This document shows positions 57,673 to 64,000 of a stretch of 64,000 nt of DNA, piece after piece. Every line of letters starts with the position of its first letter. Within the stretch, counting starts at the first letter, position 1. The position numbers and the translations under genes were made by a program. Under the pieces are notes generated by a model. That model worked only from the letters and a program-made list of their open reading frames with translations. It was not told the origin of the DNA and did no database searches. Source of the stretch: Erodium maritimum (taxonomy: Eukaryota > Streptophyta > Magnoliopsida > Geraniales > Geraniaceae); contig OY997590.1 of the NCBI GenBank assembly GCA_963921825.1, positions 46,517,039 to 46,581,038 of the forward strand, given 5' to 3'.

Positions 57673-59268
57673 TGTTAGTCTTAGTGCCTGTAGTTCAATC
57701 TGAAATGTCCAAATGTATATATCACCGTTAGCAATAAAATTAAAGCGACTTTATATTACTTATGTGTTGGAGTAATATATCGATGTGTGCTTTGATCTAT
57801 GCCCACCATGCGAATAGAACCATAGATCGAGATAGATCACACTCGATAGGTCCCTAGTCAACAATGCTACACTAGAAGCGACTAGTATGAAAGACGGCTC
57901 TGTATGACTTACGTTCTATTAGTCATTGGAATGGGATTCCGGAATCTGATCATAGATATCATGTGGGACATGATATTGGACGACCCGACATGAATATGTT
58001 CCATAGATTAAGTCATGAACATATTCATTTTCGTAGCTTGTCATGTATCCTTAGACCAAGGAGTTTTTGTGATCGTTATGCAGAAAACAACTGAGTTTGA
58101 CCTGAGCCTAACGTTGTCTGTAACAGGGCTTTCATAACGCCCAGGATTGGCTTGGGGATGGACTGCATGAGTGACACAAAAGACGGCTAAGGGATTTATC
58201 CCTCGTACTATGGTACGGGAAAGATATCGGTTCTTGGCCGCTTGATCGAGAGTGACTGAAAGAATAGCATGGCCATGCACATGATACTAGGTATCATATA
58301 TTCAGTCATCTCACATATCAAGGAACAATGATTGAGAATAATAAGGATGATGGCTCTATGCTTTATCTCAATCAGGATATCAGAGAAAGGATATAATCAA
58401 TAGGGTCGATTCGTTATGCAGTGTCAGGAAATACTAAAGTCTCATTAGTTCCAACTTAAATAGGATCAAGTAAAATGGGATTTTACATGGAAAATGGCCA
58501 AAAGAGAGTTGTCTCGGGAAATGACCAAAACTGGGTTTTGGGTCATGTGCCCGTAAGTGAATAGGACTTTACGGAACGAAACAAGGCTAGAAGTCTTGGG
58601 ATTTATCGTGTCGAATAATGTTGGACATTTCCGGTATGGAAGGCTTGGAGGCGATGAGCGAATCACGGGACCTCGTTGGAAATGGCCACGGGCCATGTTC
58701 CAAGAGGCCCATGAAAGGCCCATGCAACCAAGGCCCATGGAACTTATTAATCAAGCCTTGATTAATTAGTACTAATTAAGCATGACAAGGATTAAGGTGT
58801 TGGTGATTCACCACCTTACCCGATCTTGCCTAGCCATACTTTATCTTATTTACACCTTACTTGTTACCATTTTTGTCCCATGCTTTTAGTTGGACAAGTA
58901 TGGGGTTTGTTATGTTTAAGTCCTCTTTTTTCAACATAAAAAACACAAGACAAGAATAGGAAACACATTTTATCTCCCTCTTCTTTGCAATTTCGGCCAA
59001 GGGTGTGTTCCGCCTCCATTTTTGTGTTCTTGACTCCACAAAGAGAACAACTACGTGGCTTTGATTCCCATGTGGATACGTAGGCGCCTTGGAGACTCAA
59101 GTCAATCATTAGTTACCCGGTGTTCTTGTTTTGGTAAGAAATAGTGCTGAATTTTTCTCTTGTGAATCCATTCTTTGTTAGTTGTTTCATGGTTTTAATC
59201 GTCTCTTGGTTTTCATTGATTTTCCGCTGCGAGTTGGTTCATTTCCAACCTTACCTCGAGACCGAACA
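57673..59268 (+). repeat. Copia-B 3' LTR
   Basis: 1596 bp, TGTTAGTCTTAGTGCC to GAGACCGAACA. Many differences from the 5' LTR. Confidence 0.9.
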
Positions 59269-60131
59269 GTATGACACTTAGGTTTATGCATATCAATAGA
59301 TCAACATGAAATCCTATTGTACTTTATCCTATATAAGTGGCAACTAACGAGATTTTAGTATAGCCTGACACTACATAACGAATCGATCTTGTCGATCCTA
59401 ACCTTTATGTCGTCTATGTCACTATCCTTTTATTTCCGATATCTTGCTTGAGATAAGACATAGAGCCGTCATCCTTATTATTCTCAATCATTGTTCCTTG
59501 TATGTGAGGTGACTGAATATATGATACCTAGTATCATGTGCATGGCCATGCTATTCTTTCAGTCACTCTAAATCAAGCGGCCGAGAACCGATATCTTTTT
59601 CATACCTCAGTATGAGGGATAAATCCCTCAGCCGTCTTTCGTGTCACTCGTGCAGCCACTCCCCAAGGAAATCTTGGTCGTTATGGAAGCCATGTTACGG
59701 ACAACGTTAGGCTCATGTAAAACTTAGTTGTTGACTGCATAGGGGTCACAAAGACTCCTTGGTCGATGGATACATGAAAAGCTACGACATTGAATGTGTT
59801 CATGACTCAATCTATGGCACATATAAGGGCGAGTCATCCAATATCATGTCCCACATGATATCTACTATTAGACTTCGGAATGACTAACAGAACGTAAGCC
59901 ATAAAGAGCCATCTGCATACTAGTCGCTTCTAGTGAAGCTATGTTGACGAGGGACTCATCAAGTGTGAACTATCTCGATCTATGGTTCTATTCGCATGGT
60001 GGGCATAGATCAATACACATATTGATATGTTACTCTAACACATAAGTAATATAAAGCAGCTTTAATTTATTTCTAACGATGATATATACATTTGGACATT
60101 TAGGATTGAACTACGAGCACCAAGACTAACA
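59269..60131 (-). mobile_element. Inverted copia LTR fragment 1
   Basis: Reverse complement of about the first 865 bp of the copia LTR, ending GACTAACA (complement of TGTTAGTC) at 60131. It begins near the LTR segment that is missing from both copia-B LTRs. Confidence 0.88.
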
Positions 60132-61611
60132 CTATGGAGCTCAAAGGGGTATTCGGCCAAAGGGGAGAGAAGAGAAGAAAATGTGCTACAAATTTCTCTC
60201 TTTTAACACTCTTATGCATGTGTTGTGTGAAAAACTATATTACATGTTGAGATAAGTGGTGACCATCACCTCATTAATCTCCCATCATAAACCAAGTGTT
60301 CTAGTCAATTAGGATAGTGGATTAATAAATAATTAGTTAATTATTTATTTAGTGGAATCAAGGTCCCACATTGTTACTAATTAACTAACTTAACTAACTT
60401 AGTTGGAGTTATCTAGTCATGAATCAACTAGATAATCCTTTGGGCCTTAGGATACTTAAGCCACTCATGGGAATCATGGGTAGGGCCCGCAACCCAAGTC
60501 CATCGAGGACCCATGACGCTCTAATCGTCACCAACGCCTTCCACTTCGAATATGTCCAAAATTATCCTGCGAGATCGTTCCCAAAACTCCAAGGCTTGTC
60601 TTGATCTCTAAAAACCTAATCACTCACGGCTTATGACCCAAAACCCAGTTTTGGTCATGTCCCGTGTTAACTTCCCATTTGGCCACTTCTCCATCAATGT
60701 ATTCATGAGTTTCATCCTCCGGTGTGACCCTTAGGTTTATGCATGTCTATAGATCAACATAAAATCTTATTTTACTTGATATGATATAAGTGGCTACTAA
60801 CGAGATTTAGTATTGTCTGATATTACATATCTAATCGACCCTTTGTCGATTCTAACATTTTCGTCGTCCCTGTTATGATCTTTTTATCAATGATACCCGG
60901 ATTGACAAAAGGCATAGAGCCGTCATCCTTATTATTCTCAATCATTGTTCCTTGATATGTGAGATGACTGAATATGTGATACCCAGTATCATGTGCATGG
61001 CCATCCTATTCTTTAAATCACTCTCGATCAAGCGGCCGACAACCGATATCTTTTCCATAGTGTAGTATGAGGGATAAATCCCTTAGCCGTCTTTTGTGTC
61101 ACTCATGTAGTCCATCCCCAAGCCAATCCTTTTCGTTATGGAAGCTCTGTTACAGGCAACATCGGGCTCAGGTCAAACTCAGTTGTTCACTGTATAGCGA
61201 TCACAAATACTCCTTCGTCTAAGGATACTTGACAATCTACGATACAGAATGTGTTCATTACTGAATGTGTTCATGACTGAATATATGGAATATATTTAGG
61301 TTGGCACGTCCAAAATCATGTCCCAAATGATATCTATAATAAGACTCCAGATTCCCATTGCAATGACTAATTGAACTAAGCCACAAAGAGTCATCTTTCA
61401 TACTAGTCGCTTATAGTGAAGGTTTGTTGACTAGGGATACATCGAGTGTGATCCATGCCTATGGTTCTATTTCTTTTGTGGATGCAAGTTAGAACACACA
61501 TCGATATATTACTCCAACACATAAGTAATATAAAGTCGCTCTAATTTTAGTTCTAACAATGATATATAGATTTGGACATTTACGATTGAACTACGGGCAC
61601 TAAGACTAATA
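60132..61611 (-). mobile_element. Inverted copia LTR fragment 2, diverged
   Basis: A second reverse-complement LTR in the same orientation as fragment 1, ending GACTAATA at 61611. From about 60480 onward it aligns with the family LTR; its left part (60132-60470) is strongly diverged, with only short similarity (CGGCCA, AGAGAAAATGTG), so it may be another subfamily or a truncated copy. Confidence 0.75.
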
Positions 61612-63372
61612 ATTCACATATAGTATGGGTTACATAACTTTGGTACTACACAAGCGTAATCAAACTATAATAATTATGAATCTCATCTCGTCACAAAATA
61701 ACTCATGTATCACTATAATCATCAGTCTACATAGAGAGCGCTACAATGTAGGAAAAACTCCTAAATTGTCGGGTAAGTTGGAAACACCAAAGAGAATTTG
61801 AAAAACACAAACGTAACATATTTCTATTTTATTAATACAAAATTTGGATATTTTTATGTACGATTTCTAATATTAGGTTTACTAAATGGCTAAAGATGGT
61901 GGTTTGACCAACGCTAACCTAGAACTTTATTTACACCAACAAGATAAAATACCTATCACTTAAAATTGGATTCAACAACATAATAATTCGAACACAAAGA
62001 AGGAGAGTCATGCATAAACGTCATGTAGTTCGGTATGAATTAAACCCATACAAGAAGTTAAATGCTAGCTCAAAGAATTAAAAGTGATGCATCAAACCTC
62101 AACATCATCAATTTAACCATAAAACCGTTCCTTCACTAAAATAAAATCAATGTATACATAATACCCATGACCAAGAACAAAAGTGAAAATTGGATCAGCC
62201 TCAAAAACCCAATCGAAATTCTGTCTAGCTCGTACACCTACGGTTTACAACTCTCCAAAGCTGTAACACATGAAAATTGAGAAGAATGAGTGGTCAAAGG
62301 ATGCCCTTCCTGATGCAGTTTGATGTATTCTTCACTTAGATCATTACTAAAAGTTGCAACTTATCTAAAAAGAATGATGTATGCACTTGTATACACTTTT
62401 ATTCACAAACAAGCAATAAAACACACTTATCTCAATAACAAGATGCTTGTATTACAATTTTTTGTCTCTCGGTTCAAATCCTCATATGATTTTTCTCTGA
62501 TTTATTTTATTAAAGTTATTAGTATTAGAATTTCGTTAGTATTTATATAATAGTTATTATCATTAATAAATATTGATTACTCTTACATTCAAACCATTCT
62601 AGCTACTATTCCAGATCTCCATCTAGTTCGCCTCTTTCCTCAAAACTCCTTGTCCTCTATCGCCGACGATTCTCTTTCTGCCTACCTTTCATTCATTGGG
62701 ATATCTTGCTGCTCCACTACATCTGGTGGCTCGCGTGCGCCAGATATGATCCTAATCACTCTACCTGCTCTACTAACCCTCTTCTTATGAAAAATTTATG
62801 TCACTTCACTGGTCCTATCGTTGGACCTCCCTGGCTTTCCACTATACAAACTCAATTTTACCTTCTTGCGGAACGTGAAAGGATGGTACCAATGCTAGCG
62901 AAACCCTGACAGCTAGCATGTCTTAACGATGAAGTCGATGAGCGTGTTTTATTTCCTCCATGTGAATCGGTGGTCTTCAACAATTTGGCCTACTATTTCT
63001 TCTCTTGGCGTTAGGTTTTACCTCTCCCCAAGAGCTCCGGTTGGCCGTGCTTTTATCGACGTATTTCTTTTTTTCGTGATTTCAAGAATCATGCTACTCA
63101 TGCATTATTTTCTTTTTGAAAAAAAAAATCATCAATAAATTTTTTAATGGTTACGATTTTTTTTAAGTGAAAGGTGCAGAAATTTTACTGCAAATCAGAG
63201 GTAACGATACATTGGAGTGCATCAAGCACTAGGCTTGACCTCGGAAGAACAAGCATAGAACGTGCCTCCCTGCTAGCTAGTGAGAAGCCTTGTTCGCTGT
63301 TCTTTTAACAAGTTGAACGGTAGTCCCTTGTTGGTGTTAAAGAAGTTCCCGGATGTCTCGAATGATTGTTCC
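61612..63372. other. Unassigned AT-rich DNA
   Basis: No recognised gene. 62585-63110 is less AT-rich and has short plus frames (62706-62909, 62929-63138) without a known domain. An A-rich run ends it (63118-63128). A T-run followed by GTGAAAGGTGCAGAAATTTTACTG at about 63157-63190 resembles the LINE-like minus-strand tail at 3162-3190, so a small LINE 3' fragment may lie at 63150-63370. Confidence 0.35.
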
Positions 63373-64000
63373 TGTAAGGACCACTCCTGGTCAACGTCGG
63401 TCAAACGGCGGAAAAACGGAAAAATTTAAATTTTTTGTACATACACCAAAATGAACCTAAAATTGACCCCGACGGTCATATCGGACTTAAGTTGACCCCG
63501 ATATCGACCAAAGTGAGTTCTGGGTGACTCAGGGCAACTTTTTGACCAATTCGGGAGAAGTTGACTATTTGTAGTAAAAGTCAACCGAGCGACGTTTTGG
63601 TCCGTTCGAGGCCCGTTTTGGATCCAAAAAGCTTAGCCATTGTTACAGTGTTCTTATTTGGGCCGTTTCCTTGTAGCACATGAAATTTCGTAATTTCTTG
63701 GAAAATGGGCCCGTTCGGGGCCCGAGACGGCCGAATTTCGCGAATCTGATTGAAAAATATATATGAAGATATTTTTCTAAGCAGTGGGACCCACTTGACA
63801 CTTGTCACATATTTGGTGGTTGGTTTTTAAAATAAAGAAAAAGAAAGGAGAATGGTAGTTTTGTAAATAAGGGGTGGTTGGTGATAGTTTTGAACAAAAC
63901 AAAAGGGAATGACAAAGAGTGGTTCGGCCAAGAGAAAAAAAAAGGGGGAAAAGGAGAGAGAAAGAAGAGAGAAGGAGGAAAGGAAAAAGGAAAAGGAAAG
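63373..64000 (+). mobile_element. Gypsy LTR start, cut by window end
   Basis: Begins TGTAAGGACCACTCCTGGTCAACG and follows the order of the LTR at 27001 (AAAATTTAAATTTTTTG, GGATCCAAAAAGCTTAGCC, GTGGGACCCAC.TTGACACTTGTCA). It is more diverged than the two LTRs of the nested element are from each other, so it belongs to another subfamily member. Confidence 0.85.

Larger units (their letters stand above)
47860..59268 (+). mobile_element. Copia-B: older copy of the same copia family
   Basis: The LTRs at 47860-49474 and 57673-59268 match the copia-A LTRs but both lack about 60-75 bp around the GTTGATCTATTGACATGC segment, with different break points. The PBS is TGGTATCAGAGT (49476) and the polypurine AAGTGGGAGAT precedes 57673. 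The internal order matches copia-A, with more decay. A solo gypsy LTR interrupts RT. No flanking 5-bp duplication is visible (GATGT on the left, GTATG on the right), so one flank has probably been rearranged. Confidence 0.9.

Noticed and set aside
47855..59273. Target site duplication for copia-B
   Set aside because: Flanks are GATGT and GTATG, which do not match.

Overview
This window is transposon-dense plant nuclear DNA. The evidence is long terminal repeat (LTR) retrotransposons with tRNA-Met primer sites (TGGTATCAGAGC), plant-type L1 LINEs whose ORF1 carries an RRM, a chromovirus of the Ty3/gypsy group, a CACTA-like end, a hAT-type MITE, and remnants of a plant MAT1 (CDK-activating-kinase assembly factor) gene. 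I see no intact host gene. Every long reading frame belongs to a retroelement and carries breaks. The species cannot be named from the sequence.

Layout. 1-2163 is an inverted gypsy LTR cut by the window edge. 3163-5060 is a decayed LINE-like fragment (minus strand, DUF4283 plus CCHC knuckle) with a 474-bp tandem duplication. 5.1-9 kb is mostly unassigned and ends in a CACTA-like terminus. 9.4-11.1 kb is a cluster of miniature LTR elements (TRIM-like) with 31-bp minisatellites. 11.4-14.4 kb holds exons of a dead MAT1 gene on the plus strand; one intron contains a LINE-like insertion, which itself holds a 639-bp hAT MITE. LINE-1 (14459-21316, minus) is complete with a 16-bp target duplication.

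The centre is a three-level nest. LINE-2 (21962-47537, minus, 13-bp TSD) is split inside ORF1 by a Ty3/gypsy chromovirus (27001-45467, TSD AGATT). That chromovirus is split in its chromodomain by a Ty1/copia element, copia-A (33991-42451, TSD GACAC). Divergence agrees with the nesting: I found one difference between the two 1688-bp copia-A LTRs, while the gypsy LTRs differ by many substitutions and large indels. A second copy of the same copia family (47860-59268) is older and is split in its RT by a solo gypsy LTR (53312-56350, TSD GACAT). Inverted copia LTR fragments follow (59269-61611), then unassigned DNA, then the start of another gypsy LTR at 63373.

Most notable points. (1) The gypsy LTRs carry tandem arrays of roughly 43-44 bp whose units form hairpins with compensating base changes between units. 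(2) Both copia copies lack the RT catalytic YVDD region and share a frameshift, yet copia-A moved very recently, so it was probably mobilised in trans. (3) Copia LTRs in opposite orientation next to each other could give double-stranded RNA. (4) There are six runs of 14-19 C or G; one breaks LINE-1 ORF2 and another differs sharply between the two LTRs of one element.
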